Assembly: GCA_016235555.1 (NCBI GenBank)
Contig: JACRKC010000069.1
Span: 124,001-188,000, forward strand
Origin: Verrucomicrobiota bacterium
Lineage (GTDB): Bacteria; Verrucomicrobiota; Verrucomicrobiia; Opitutales; Opitutaceae
Reading direction: 5' to 3'
DNA length: 64,000 nt
Shown here piece after piece: positions 6,929 to 17,400 of this stretch. Numbering within the stretch: position 1 is the first letter of the stretch; the number at the start of each line of letters is the position of its first letter. A model generated the notes under the pieces. The model was not told where the DNA came from, searched no databases, and worked only from the letters and a program-made list of their open reading frames with translations. The translations under genes were made by a program, and so were the position numbers.

Positions 6929-9307
6929 ATGAGCGCCTCCATTCGCCCCTTCCATTCGTTCGGCCTCGCATTCGCCTCGGCCGCCCTGCTGCTCGCTGGC
7001 TGCGAGACGGTTTCCCCGCCGGCGCCTTCCGCCGCCGATGCGCCAGCGGCCAAGGCCGCGGCCGCCATGTTACCTTCTTCTCCGGTCAGCCCGGTATCGG
7101 TCGCACTTCACGAACTCGATTATTCCGGCGACCAGTCCGCCCTGATCGCGCTCGACGCCGACATCGTCGCGGCCGGCAAGGACCCGAAAAAAATCGCCGC
7201 CCTCGAAAAGCGCCTCGTCGATTTGCTCAAACGGCCCGATGGTTCCGTCGCCGCCCGCCAAGTCGCCTGTGAGCGCCTCGGCTTCATCCTCGGCGTGAAC
7301 GCCGCCCCCAGTCCCGCCACGCTCAAGCTCCTCGGAGCGATGCTCAAGGAGCCGGCAGAGTCTGAGCTCGCCCGTCTGGCGCTGGCGCCGATCCCGGGAC
7401 CGGAGGTCGATGCACTGTTTGTCGACGCGCTCACCGCCACCAAGGGCAAGACCCGCCTCGGTGTGATCGAGTCCCTCGCCGTCCGGCGTCCAACCTCCGC
7501 GATTGCCGCGTTGCGCCCCCTTTTGGCGGACGCTGACGGCCGCACCGCCGCCCTTGCCGCCACCACCCTCGGGCAAATTGGCACCGCCGAGGCACTCGCA
7601 GCCCTGGGCGACGCTCGCCCCGCCACGACCACCGTGCTCGAAGCACGCACGCAAGTCGCCCGCTCCCTGCCCACCGGCGCTTCCACGCTGGCTGAACTCG
7701 CGAAAGATCCTGCGCTCTCTTCTCCGCGCCGCGCCGCCGCGCTGCGCGCTCAACTCGACTTCGATCCTGCCGCCGCGCCGGCTCGCATCGCCGAGGTCCT
7801 TTCCGGCAACGACTGGACGCTCAAGGAGTCCGCCCTCGAGAGCCTCGCCACCTCCAAGGCGCCCGGCCTGGTCACCACACTCGCTGGCAAACTCTCCTCG
7901 TGGGACGCTCCCACGCGGACCGCTGTAGTCGCTGCCTTCGGCCGTCGCGGCGAAGCCGCCGCGGTTCCCGCGGTCGTCACTTCAATTAAGAGTTCCGACT
8001 CTACCGTCCGCGCCGCCGCCATCGAAGCGCTCGGCTTCCTGCCCGGCACGGCCGAACACGTCGCGCTCCTCGCCCGCCTTGCCGCCTCCGAAAAAACCTC
8101 CGAGGCCAAGCTCGCCAAGGCCGCCCTCGCCCGCCTCAACGGCCCCGGCGTCTCCGCTGCCGTGCTCGCCGGCGCCGAGTCCGGCGACGCCGCCGCCCGC
8201 GTCGTCTTCATTGAGCAACTCGCCCAGCGCAACTTGACCGAGGGCCTCGCGCTCCTCCGCAAATCCCGCGATGACGCGAGTGTCGCCGTGCGCACCGCCG
8301 CCGTCACCGCCTTCGGCGACCTCGCGCCCACCATCGAGCAGGCCTTCGTGCTCGACTGGGCCGCCACCGCCAAGGACTCCGCCGAGCAAACCCGCGCCCT
8401 GCGCGCTCTCGTCAGCCTCACGCTGCGCGACCCCGACACCGTCAAACGCGCGCAACCGATCTTCGCTCGCATCGAGCAATCCTCCCCCGCCGTCGCCACG
8501 CAACTGCTGCCCGTGCTGCCGCGCCTCGGTGGCGCCGACAGCGCGGCGTGTGCCGCCCGCCTCGCGCTTAACGCCGATGCCAAGCTCGCCGAAGCCGCCG
8601 CCTCCACGCTGTCGCGCTGGACCGATCGCACCGCGCAGGCATCGCTGCTCACCGTCGCCACCAAGGCGACAGTCGCACCCGCCCGCGCCAGCGCCCTGCA
8701 AGCCGCCCTGCGCAACTTCGAGCGCAATCGTGAGCCATGGACCGTCGAACTTACCAAGCAAGTCGCCCAACTCCTTGGCGCAACCACCGACACCGCGCTC
8801 CGCGAACGCCTCGTCGTCCTCCTCAACCGCGCCGCCGACAAGGACGCGGAGTCACTCGCCCAGAAACTCGCCGCTGAGCCCGCCCTCGCCAACGCCGCCC
8901 GCGACGCCGCGGCCTGCATCGCCGCCAACCTCGCCGGCCCGCCCACCGCCCGCGTCTCCGCCAGTGAAGGCTCCGCGAAGAACCTCTTCGACGGTCGCAC
9001 CTCCTCCCAATGGCGCGTCCCGGCCACGCCCGACCAGTGGGTCGAACTCGATTTCAAACAAGCACGCCCGCTGCACCGCCTCACGCTTGATCAGACCAAC
9101 CGCACCGGTGATTTCCCCGAGAAATACGAAGTCTTCGTGACCGACGATCCCGCCAAGCCCGGCAAGGCCATCGTCACCGGAGCCGGCCAGCGCAACCGCA
9201 CCGCGATCGATTTTCCCGCCGCCACCAAGGGACGTTACGTGATCGTCAAGCACACCGCCGAGCGCGCCGACGGCACGTGGTCGATCTGCGAAGTCTTCGT
9301 GGACTGA
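6929..9307 (+). CDS. Lipoprotein with HEAT-like repeats and C-terminal F5/8 type C domain
   Basis: The 792-residue protein has a lipoprotein signal ending in a lipobox (LLAGC, Cys near residue 25), so it is probably anchored to a membrane. From about residue 90 to 640 it is made of Ala/Leu-rich helical repeats of the HEAT or PBS-lyase type, recognisable by recurring 'VRAAAIEALG'-like units. Residues about 670-792 form an F5/8 type C domain ('SSQWRVPATPDQWVELDF' to 'TWSICEVFV'). Such proteins probably serve as scaffolds or binders of carbohydrate. It is preceded by one of the few strong Shine-Dalgarno sites in the window (aaaggag, 6916-6922) and lies 16 bases after the Tat oxidoreductase. Confidence 0.85.
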   Translation: MSASIRPFHSFGLAFASAALLLAGCETVSPPAPSAADAPAAKAAAAMLPSSPVSPVSVALHELDYSGDQSALIALDADIVAAGKDPKKIAALEKRLVDLLKRPDGSVAARQVACERLGFILGVNAAPSPATLKLLGAMLKEPAESELARLALAPIPGPEVDALFVDALTATKGKTRLGVIESLAVRRPTSAIAALRPLLADADGRTAALAATTLGQIGTAEALAALGDARPATTTVLEARTQVARSLPTGASTLAELAKDPALSSPRRAAALRAQLDFDPAAAPARIAEVLSGNDWTLKESALESLATSKAPGLVTTLAGKLSSWDAPTRTAVVAAFGRRGEAAAVPAVVTSIKSSDSTVRAAAIEALGFLPGTAEHVALLARLAASEKTSEAKLAKAALARLNGPGVSAAVLAGAESGDAAARVVFIEQLAQRNLTEGLALLRKSRDDASVAVRTAAVTAFGDLAPTIEQAFVLDWAATAKDSAEQTRALRALVSLTLRDPDTVKRAQPIFARIEQSSPAVATQLLPVLPRLGGADSAACAARLALNADAKLAEAAASTLSRWTDRTAQASLLTVATKATVAPARASALQAALRNFERNREPWTVELTKQVAQLLGATTDTALRERLVVLLNRAADKDAESLAQKLAAEPALANAARDAAACIAANLAGPPTARVSASEGSAKNLFDGRTSSQWRVPATPDQWVELDFKQARPLHRLTLDQTNRTGDFPEKYEVFVTDDPAKPGKAIVTGAGQRNRTAIDFPAATKGRYVIVKHTAERADGTWSICEVFVD

Positions 9308-9400
9308 CTCTCTCCCGTCCCTGCGCGCGTGTTCCACGTCCGCATTCGCCACGACCTGGTGCCGCGATGCAAAAGAACCGCGACGTGGCGACGCCTGGTG

Positions 9401-9456
9401 GCTGCGAGCGCCAGCGAGTGGTATGCGCGGGCGGTCCACTCGCTGACGCTCGCGGC
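9401..9456. repeat. REP-like imperfect palindrome
   Basis: The arms 9401-9421 and 9436-9456 match in 19 of 21 positions when one is reversed and complemented, with a 14-base loop. It sits about 100 bases after the lipoprotein gene and may act as a transcript stabiliser, terminator or dispersed REP element. No second copy was recognised in this window. Confidence 0.7.
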
Positions 9457-9540
9457 TGCACGTCACGTAACATTCGCATCGCGACACAAGGGGACTGTAG
9501 CCAATGATTATTGAGGCTCACATCATTGAGTGACACGCGG

Positions 9541-9640
9541 TGGTTCGGGGTCCGCGGCGTCCCGCCGGGGACCTTGGGAGGTGTCGGCGAGACGCCGACA
9601 CGAGCACCCGGGACGGGTGCGCTCCCCGAGCCGCCGAACT
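9541..9640. repeat. Cluster of GC-rich hairpins in a non-coding stretch
   Basis: The stretch between 9308 and 9788 holds no gene I can support. This part has consecutive perfect hairpins: gtgtcggcg-aga-cgccgacac (9581-9601) and gcacccg-gga-cgggtgc (9604-9620), enclosed by a weaker inverted pair (ggttcgggg / ccccgagcc). It could be a decayed repeat, a structured RNA or a strong terminator region; sequence alone does not decide. Confidence 0.5.
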
Positions 9641-9788
9641 CGCTGCCACCCCATTTCGCAGCCCTCGGCGGGACAGCCCGGTGCGTCGGTTCGCACGCTG
9701 GCATCGATCCGATGAGACCTCGGCATAATCGACTCGCCACCCGCCATCGGCTGCTCTCCCGTAGCGGCAAGCCGCCCCACCCACTGAC

Positions 9789-10577
9789 ATGACGTTCACG
9801 GCCGTCGCCCTGACATTCGCCCTGTTTGCCACCCTGCTGCTCGCCTACCGGTATTTGGTCCGGCCCGTGCTCATCGCCGTGCTTTCCGTCAGCGGAATAC
9901 TCGTGATGCTCATCGAGGCGCGGCGGCTGGAACTGCAGGTGTTCACTTGGGTGAAGGTCTTCACGCTGGCGATCTCGCTGGCGTTGATCGTGACGCGCGG
10001 CCGGGTGACAGGGCGGCGGGCGCAAATCCTATCGTGGGCGATTGTCGGCATGCTCGCGCTCAACATCCTCGAAGCGATCGTGGCCGATGCGGTCGCAGGG
10101 GCGTGGTTCAACGCGCTCGCCGGCCTCTCGCTCATCGCCACGCAGCGCGGTGCGGAAGCCGTGGATGCGGGGGTGGATCCGGCGGAGCGTCGCATCGCCG
10201 TCACCTACGATCTGCCGTGGAGTTGGTTGTTCGCCTATACCGCGTGGAATCTCGCCTTCGTCTGCCGGCACTACCCGCACTGCTGGCTCGATCACGCGGC
10301 CGTGCTGGCCGCATCGCTGGCGGCGGTTCTGCTCGTGCGCGATCGCCGGCGGTGGCTTGAGGCGCGGGCCTTCACGCTCGGAATGCTGGCCGTCATCGCC
10401 GGCTTCGCGCACGAGGTTGCCCGGTGCCCTTGGATCCCCTCTCCACCCCTGCCCGCCTTCGTCCTCCCGGCCGCCACCGGTTTGTCGTGCGCGCTCGCGG
10501 CGTGGAATGCGATCGCGCGCCGGCGGATGCGGCGCGAGGCGTGGCCGGCCATTTCACTGGAAGGCTCGCGCACCTGA
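9789..10577 (+). CDS. Polytopic membrane protein of unknown function (possibly DUF5692-like)
   Basis: The 262-residue protein has about seven hydrophobic segments. A central soluble loop contains 'RRIAVTYDLPWSWLFAYTAWN', in which the Trp/Tyr-rich 'WSWLFAYTAWNLAF' is the most distinctive feature and recalls the DUF5692 membrane family; I am not certain of that match. No catalytic motif is seen. It stands alone between a hairpin-rich region and a convergent gene, so context gives no function. Confidence 0.65.
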   Translation: MTFTAVALTFALFATLLLAYRYLVRPVLIAVLSVSGILVMLIEARRLELQVFTWVKVFTLAISLALIVTRGRVTGRRAQILSWAIVGMLALNILEAIVADAVAGAWFNALAGLSLIATQRGAEAVDAGVDPAERRIAVTYDLPWSWLFAYTAWNLAFVCRHYPHCWLDHAAVLAASLAAVLLVRDRRRWLEARAFTLGMLAVIAGFAHEVARCPWIPSPPLPAFVLPAATGLSCALAAWNAIARRRMRREAWPAISLEGSRT

Positions 10578-10733
10578 CGCTGGCGCGCGAACCCCCGGGG
10601 AGCCTTGAAGAGATCCCTTGGCCGGAGCGCACCTGCGCGCCATGGGAGGCGGCGTCACCCGTGAACCGCGCGGACAAATCGCCCGCCGGCAGGCTCCGGT
10701 CTTCCGGCTCAAGCCTCCTTTTTCAACGCCTGC

Positions 10734-11396
10734 TCAGTGGGCCGCCGGCCGGCAGCCCGGGGCCGGTCGCCACGCCACCGCCACGATCAGCTGGTCCCAA
10801 CTCGCGATTCCACCGTGGATGCGCAGCGGTCTCGTGCCCGGGCGTGATTCGCGAATGGCGACAAATCCGTCGTCGTCCACCCAGTCCACCCGCCAGTCGA
10901 AAAAACCGCCGACCGCCCGCTCGACCGGGTGGACGGCCTTGAACGTCGCTTCTTTGGCGGCGAATCGTTTCGCCGCCACCTGGGCGAACGAGTCGTCCGC
11001 GGGTGCGGCCGTCAATTCGCGCGGCCCCAGCACGTGCGCCGCCATGTCCCGCGTCATCCGCTCCGCGTGCTCCACATCCACCCCCAACGAAACGTGCGCG
11101 TCGCTTCGCGTCACCACCGCTGCGCCCCACCCCGCGCTGTGCGAAAAACTCCCCGTCCATCCGTCCGGCCAGATCGGAAAGCCCTCGGGGTGGTTCGGCA
11201 GCGGTGCGCGGACCACTCCCTGACTCGCGAGATAGGCGCGCGCCATCTCCCGCACCGTGTGGGATTCCCGCGCCCGGCGCCCTGCCTCCCGCTCGCTCCA
11301 ATCCGGAATGCGGGCGAGCAATAATTCGATCCCCCGGACCGCACAGCGGCGCCGCAGATTCTCCAGCGCTCCGGGCGCCGCTTCGAACGGGTTCAT
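10734..11396 (-). CDS. 4'-phosphopantetheinyl transferase (Sfp/EntD type), PfaE role
   Basis: This 220-residue enzyme should transfer phosphopantetheine from CoA to the serine of acyl carrier proteins. The signature motifs are present: 'GVDVEHAERM' (Mg-binding Asp/Glu) and 'KRFAAKEATFKAVH' (the (F/W)xxKE motif), preceded by 'WTGSFSHSAGWGAAVV' with the conserved Ser-His. It is the last gene of the minus-strand pfa operon, starting 10 bases after the PfaC-like stop. It therefore most likely activates the two ACPs of the PfaA homologue and perhaps the three carrier domains of the divergent PKS. The role matches PfaE of other PUFA synthase systems. Confidence 0.9.
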   Translation of the reverse strand: MNPFEAAPGALENLRRRCAVRGIELLLARIPDWSEREAGRRARESHTVREMARAYLASQGVVRAPLPNHPEGFPIWPDGWTGSFSHSAGWGAAVVTRSDAHVSLGVDVEHAERMTRDMAAHVLGPRELTAAPADDSFAQVAAKRFAAKEATFKAVHPVERAVGGFFDWRVDWVDDDGFVAIRESRPGTRPLRIHGGIASWDQLIVAVAWRPAPGCRPAAH

Positions 11397-11406
11397 CGCG
11401 GGCCGG

Positions 11407-14400
11407 CTATCGGCGGGCGCTTTTCTTCCACGCCTCGGACTCGTCGTGGATTCGCCCGTCGCGCCCCCACAGCCAGTCGGCCACCTCGACGTGCCACGCT
11501 TTTTCCTCGCGAGCGACGGCGAGGCCGCCGGGCCCCCGCTGCGGATAATCCAACATCGATCGCGTGGTCTCGCTCGGGGCCGTGAGATGGCGGAGCGCCG
11601 CGATCACCGCGGCCTGGACCTCGGTGATCTGAAACTCGGCGCACAACGCGCGAACCTGCGAGGCGCGGCCCGCCACGCCCGGCAACGGCGTCTCGTCTTC
11701 GTTCGGCGGGGGAATTCGATTGATCGCCTCGACGACCAGATCCGCCGCCTTTGGCCGCGGCAGACCACGCAATTCTCCGGGCAACAGCGGCCGGCCGAGC
11801 GTGAAGTCCTGTTGCCCATGCGCGACGGGAAACGAGATGATTCCCGCCAGCGGCTCGACCGGCAGTCCGCCGCTGTATTTCAGCGGCAGGATCGGCAGGT
11901 CGAGTTCGAGCGCGAGATCCACGATCACCGAACTCATCCGCCTGACGCGGTGCCGGCACGTGACCGCCTGCTCGCCCTCGATGTGCAGGTGCAGCGAATG
12001 CGGCGTGGCCGGCTGTGCCGCCTTGTAGGCCGCCACGAGATCGAGGAAGGCCTGCGGCTGGTCGCGATCGAACAGCAGCTGCGGGTTCACCCGCACGACG
12101 CGGCGCGGATGCCGCCACAGAAAATCCGTCAAACGCCCCATCCACGAATCGCCGTGTTCGGTGCGCGTCACGGTCGTGACCGGCAGTCCTGACCAGCGGG
12201 TGAACACCTCCGTGAAGAGCATGGATTCGACCGCCGTCTGGTGATTGCCGCAAATCAGGAATGGCCGGCGCTTGAGCGGCTCCGTCTCCCCCGGCGCCAT
12301 GAGCCGGAAGCGGCGAACGTAGTCCTGGCGCAGCGCCCGCGACAGGTCGGCGAGGAACTCGCCCGCAAACAACGTCTCGCCCGCCGCGGAACCATAGACG
12401 CCTTGGTCGGCTCCGCTGACGACGAACTGCCCCTCGTCGTTGCGGCAGGTCACCTGCCACTGCTGGAGCGGAAAGGCCGGGCTCGTCGCGCCGCCGGCCT
12501 GATCCACGGTGACATCGGCCGGATGCACCGCGAGCCGGTGCGCCACGTGTTCCTTCATCGCCACCATGCGCGCCAGCCGTTCGGTTGGTCCGCCCGGCGG
12601 CAGCGCGAAAAGTGTCTCGAGCTGGCCCGGCATCCATTGGAAGCGCGCCACCTCCTCCGGCCGGCAAACTGTCACCTCCCCGAGGGCGCGCGTCAGTCTG
12701 GCCGGCAGATACGTTTGCCGGCGCATGAAACTCCGCCGCTCCGCGTAGCTGAACCCGCGAAACGGCCCGGCGTCGAGCGGCGCCAGGCTCATCTGCAAGT
12801 CGCACCACACGCGGCCGCCCACGATAAACTGGACATAGACCCGCGGATCGCCGCCTTCGAGCCGCAGCGGCCGGATCTCGCAACGCACTTCGCCGTGGCG
12901 CGGCGGGTCGCCATAGAAGCGGACCCACGCGACGCCCCGCGGAAGCGCATTCCAGTTTTCGGTGAACCCGGGGAACCAGAGGCCGAGCTCGCTGAGCGGC
13001 ATCGCGTGCGTGCATCCGTCGAGCAACGCCGGATGGATTTCGCCGACCGGCACCGTGCCGCCCGCGGCGTCCATGACGGACGAGGCCCCGGCGCGCGATC
13101 GCCGCAGCTCGCGCAGCACGTGAAACGCCCGGCCATGTGTGGTCTCGCCCGTCTCATAGGGCGAGAGCGCCAGCGGCGCGTCCAGTTCCGCCAGCGCCGC
13201 CGGCGAAGCCGGATAGCCCGGGCTCCACTCCACCACGGTCGTTCCGAGTTCGTCGAAACGGGAAAGCTCGGCCCGGTTCGACTCGCGCCAGGCGGCGAGC
13301 CGGACCTTCGCGCCTCGGCCGGGCGCACGCAGGGGCTCGGACTCCAGCTTCACGCGCACGGCGCCGTCCTCCGGGCACACGAGCCAGCGCGCCGGAGTGA
13401 AGCTGCCCAAGGCCGTCAGACGCAGCCCGCCCGCCGGCTTGGCCACGGCCGCGAGTTCGTCGAGCATCACGGTCAGCGGGATCACGGCGGTCGTGAAACT
13501 CGGACGATGGTCGTCCAGCCACGGATGCGTTGGCCGGCTGAATTCCTTCTCCACCACCGTCTGGCGGACGCGACGGACCTCATCCGGCGGCGTCGAGGGT
13601 GTCCGGCAAATCCGCATCGCCAGCGCCGAAGTCTCGTAGATTTTCTTGCCGTCCACCCACAGGCTGCCACGGGCGCGCGCGAGGAACGCCGCACCGCCCT
13701 CCGGCTCGATCGCGAGCAGCTCCACCAAGGAGTCGATGCGCCCGTTCGTCGGCACGATCTGGCCGCGGTATTTCCACGCCAGCGGCCGGGCCAGCGCCAC
13801 CGGCTCGAACCGGGCCGCCTCGCTCCATTCAGCGCCCACGCCGCGCAGCCGCATCGCGAGCTGGAGCAGCTGCAACAACGCTTCGATCCCGAGCGATCCA
13901 GGCTGCACCGGATCCTGCATGAAGTGCGCCTGGAAAAACCAGTCCGACGCCTGCACCGCTTTGCGCGCCGTGATGATCCCCAGGCCCGCCTCGCCCGCTT
14001 CCGGTTGCCAGCTCGTGATCGCATCGAGCATCAACAGCGGTTCGCCGGCGATCGCGGCTCCCGGCTGCGGCAGTTCGTCAATCACGGCACCGCGCAATCG
14101 CCACCGGTCCTGGTCCGCTCGCGCGAAGGCCTGCGTCTCGAGAGGCGCCGGCGCCAGGCCGGGCTGACTGGCGAACGCCTCACCGGGGAAAAAGCCGAAC
14201 ACCGTGTCCATGCTCGCGAGCCCGCGACCGGCGATGGTGGCCGTCACCCGGAACCCGACGATGATGGTCGAACCCAGCTCCGACCACTGCGTCAACTCGG
14301 AGCGCACCCGCAAGGTCGCCCGGGCCGGCCGGATCTCCTCGTGCCAGGTCAATTTGCCATCGAGATTGCGGAAGAAGACATCCGTCGTTTGCGCGCTCGG

Positions 14401-17400
14401 ATCGCGCGCAAAGCTCGCCAGCCAGCCGCACGGCTGCAGCAACGCCTCCATGAAAACGCAGGCCGGCATGCTGTCGTTGCCGCTGCGCCGGAAAAACCAG
14501 TCGGGGGCGTCGAAATCGAACTCGCTCTCCACCCACATCCCGGGCGCCGGCTGGCCCATGACGCCCTCGCAGGCCACGATGCGCGTCATGAAATGATACG
14601 GCGGCCGCGGCAATCGCGGCAGCAGCAGCGGTCGATCCGCGCTCGCGTAGCCGGGGCCGAAGCCTTCACTCGGCCGGCCCAGCGCACACGCCAGCAACGA
14701 ACGGTGGTCGAAGACGATGCCCGGCCGCGTCGCCCCGACGCCGGCGTGCACGGCGACGATTTCACCGGTGCGCAGCATCTCGGCCAGCGGCCAGTCCTGC
14801 ACCAGCTCCACGCCGAGGTGTTCGCACAGGAACGCCTTCTTGCCATCCACCGAGGCCAGCACCGTCGCGATCAGCCGGGGACACGCGCCATCCACGAATT
14901 CCTCGACGAACACTTCGTAAACGAGCTCGCGCGACGTGGGCACACACTGGCCGCGGCACCGCATCAACGTCGGACGGTGCTGCACCGGCACGAAACGCCA
15001 GCCGTCCCGGCGGACCGTGACGCCCAGCGCCGCGAGGTAAAACGACACCGCCTGCACCGCTCCCTCGAGCATCAACGTGCCGGGCATGCAGGGGTCGTTT
15101 TTGAAATGCCCGGCAAAGAACCAGTGATCCGGCTGGATGCTCTTTTTCGCCCGCAGGTAACCGCGCCCCCACGCGCCACCGGCCGGATCGAAAGTCACGA
15201 CCTCCTCAATGAAACACATCCGCCCCGGCTGGACGCGTGGCGTCCGCGTGTGGGTCTCGGTCACCTCGAAACCCGGGCCAAAGCAGTCCAACGCGCGGCC
15301 TTCGGTGAACGCCGTGACCTCCGCCGCCGTGAACGACCGGCGCGCGGTCACCGCTGGCGGCGCCGCGACCGCACCGGCCGACAACACCGGCGCCGGATCG
15401 TTGGCCGGGTCCCACAGCACGCCTTCGGAATCCGCCAGCTCTTCGTCGCTGAAGAATCCGGCCTGGCCGTGCCGCACGCTGAGGCGCACCTCGCCGTTCA
15501 CCCGGAGATCGGAACGAAAGAAAAACATCCGGATGCCGCCGAGTTGCGCGTGCGAGTCGATCTGGATGTCGAATTTGAGCGTGTCGCCGATCCGCGGCAG
15601 CGGCCCCTTGAGTTCCGCCTCGCAGCCGAGCAGACGATACAGCCGCTCGTTGCGATTGAAGCCGTCGATGCCCATCCACGAGATGAGCAACAAGTCCGCC
15701 TGCCCGGCCTCGATGGTGATGCCGAGCGGCACCACGCCGTCGGCGACATACCACGAGTCGGGCCGCACATCGGTCTCCGTCCAGATCGTGCCCGGGCCCA
15801 GGACGCCCGGCTCCGCCGCGATTCCCGTGACCCGATCGGCCAGCAGCATCGGGGGCATCGGCATGCGCACCTGCCGGCGGAATTCATCCTGTCCGGCAAA
15901 CAGCGGACCGAACAATTCCGAGATTCGCCCCGACGCGAGTCGTTCAAGTTCGGCGCGCGAAAACACCGGTCCCGACGGCGCCAACACCTTGACCTCGGTC
16001 GATACGAGGGGCGCTTCGACCGGCGACCACGCACTCTCCTCCTGGCCGGTGACACTTGCTTCCGGCACGACGAACGCCCCGGCGCCATCGCCGTCCGCGA
16101 CGATGACCGCGCGCAGATACGCTTCGTGCGCCGCGGCCATTTCGCCGAGGAAGATTTCGTGCAGCCGGACCACGCCATCCGGTCCGGCTGGGTCGGCGGC
16201 CACTTCTGCGACCCCGGGGGCCACGGATGCCACCGGTTCTCCTGCGAGGTCCTCGGCGTCTTCGGTATTCCAGCGCAGCGGCGGCGGCCCGGGCATCAAC
16301 TCGGCCGGATCTTTCCGCACGACCGGCCGGAGAATCTCCGCCACCGGTTCGCGATGCGCCCGAAAATTGATCGTCCGCCCATGATCAGCAACCGGCGGCG
16401 GAGGCGGCGGGGCCGCGCCGTCGGTCTCTTCCAGGAAAACCATCGCGATGTCCTCCCGCAAACCGGCCACCTCCACCCGGGCGGCCCGCGGACCGCGCAC
16501 GGGCGGATCCCATGGCATCGCCGCCCCGTCGGGCAGCGGCAACCGGCGCTGCGAGAGCGCGAGCGCCGCCGACACGACTTGCAGCAGCGCATCGGCGGCA
16601 TGCGCATAGCCGCACCGCGCATGGAGCGTCTGCGCCATGGCCGTCCAGTCGGTGGCGCCGAGCACGTTGCGCTCCGGATCGGGTTCGATGAGCGCCCAAA
16701 TCCGGTCGCCGTCGCGTCGCGCGTCCTTCTCCCGCTTGAGCACGAGCAGACACGCCGCATCGCTCACGGCGCCGGCGAACTCCGGCGCGATCTCGGCGAC
16801 GGCCGCGGCATGAACCGGCTCCGCCCCGAGGTCGACGGCGCCCACGAGCGCCGCGTCCAATTCGCCCGATTGCAGCGCACGGACCGCGATCTCCATGGCG
16901 CGCAATCCCGAAAGCTGTTCGCCCGAGATCGACGCACTCGGGCCGGCGAAGTCGTGCTGCCGGTTCAACCGGTTGGTGACGATGTTGGGCATCAGGCCGA
17001 GCGTCGTCGCCGCCACCGGTCCCGCCATGATCCGCTGCCGGATCGGCTCGAGCTCGCGCGCGTCGATCGAAGTCTGCCCCAGTGCGGCCAGAAATTCACC
17101 CAGACGCAGATTGAGCCCGAAACGGCAGGCCTCCGCATCGCAGCCCATGCCCACGAAGACGCCGGTCTGTCTCGTCGGCAGCGGCCCGATCTGCCGCAAG
17201 GCCTGCGCGGCGACTTCGAGCATCACGAGTTGCTGCGGCAGCGCCTGCTCCAGATCCTGCGGCGGGAACACCAGCCCGGCCAGCGGCACCCGCACCTCCT
17301 GCATCCGCGGTTCGAATCGGCTGGCCGCGGATCCGGCCAGCGTCGCCCAGAAGTCGTGCGCGTCGCGGCCATTTCCCGCGCGCACCGCCAGCGCGACGAT

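Noticed and set aside
9401-9640. CRISPR array
   Set aside because: There are hairpins but no regularly spaced identical repeats with unique spacers, and no cas genes anywhere in the window.
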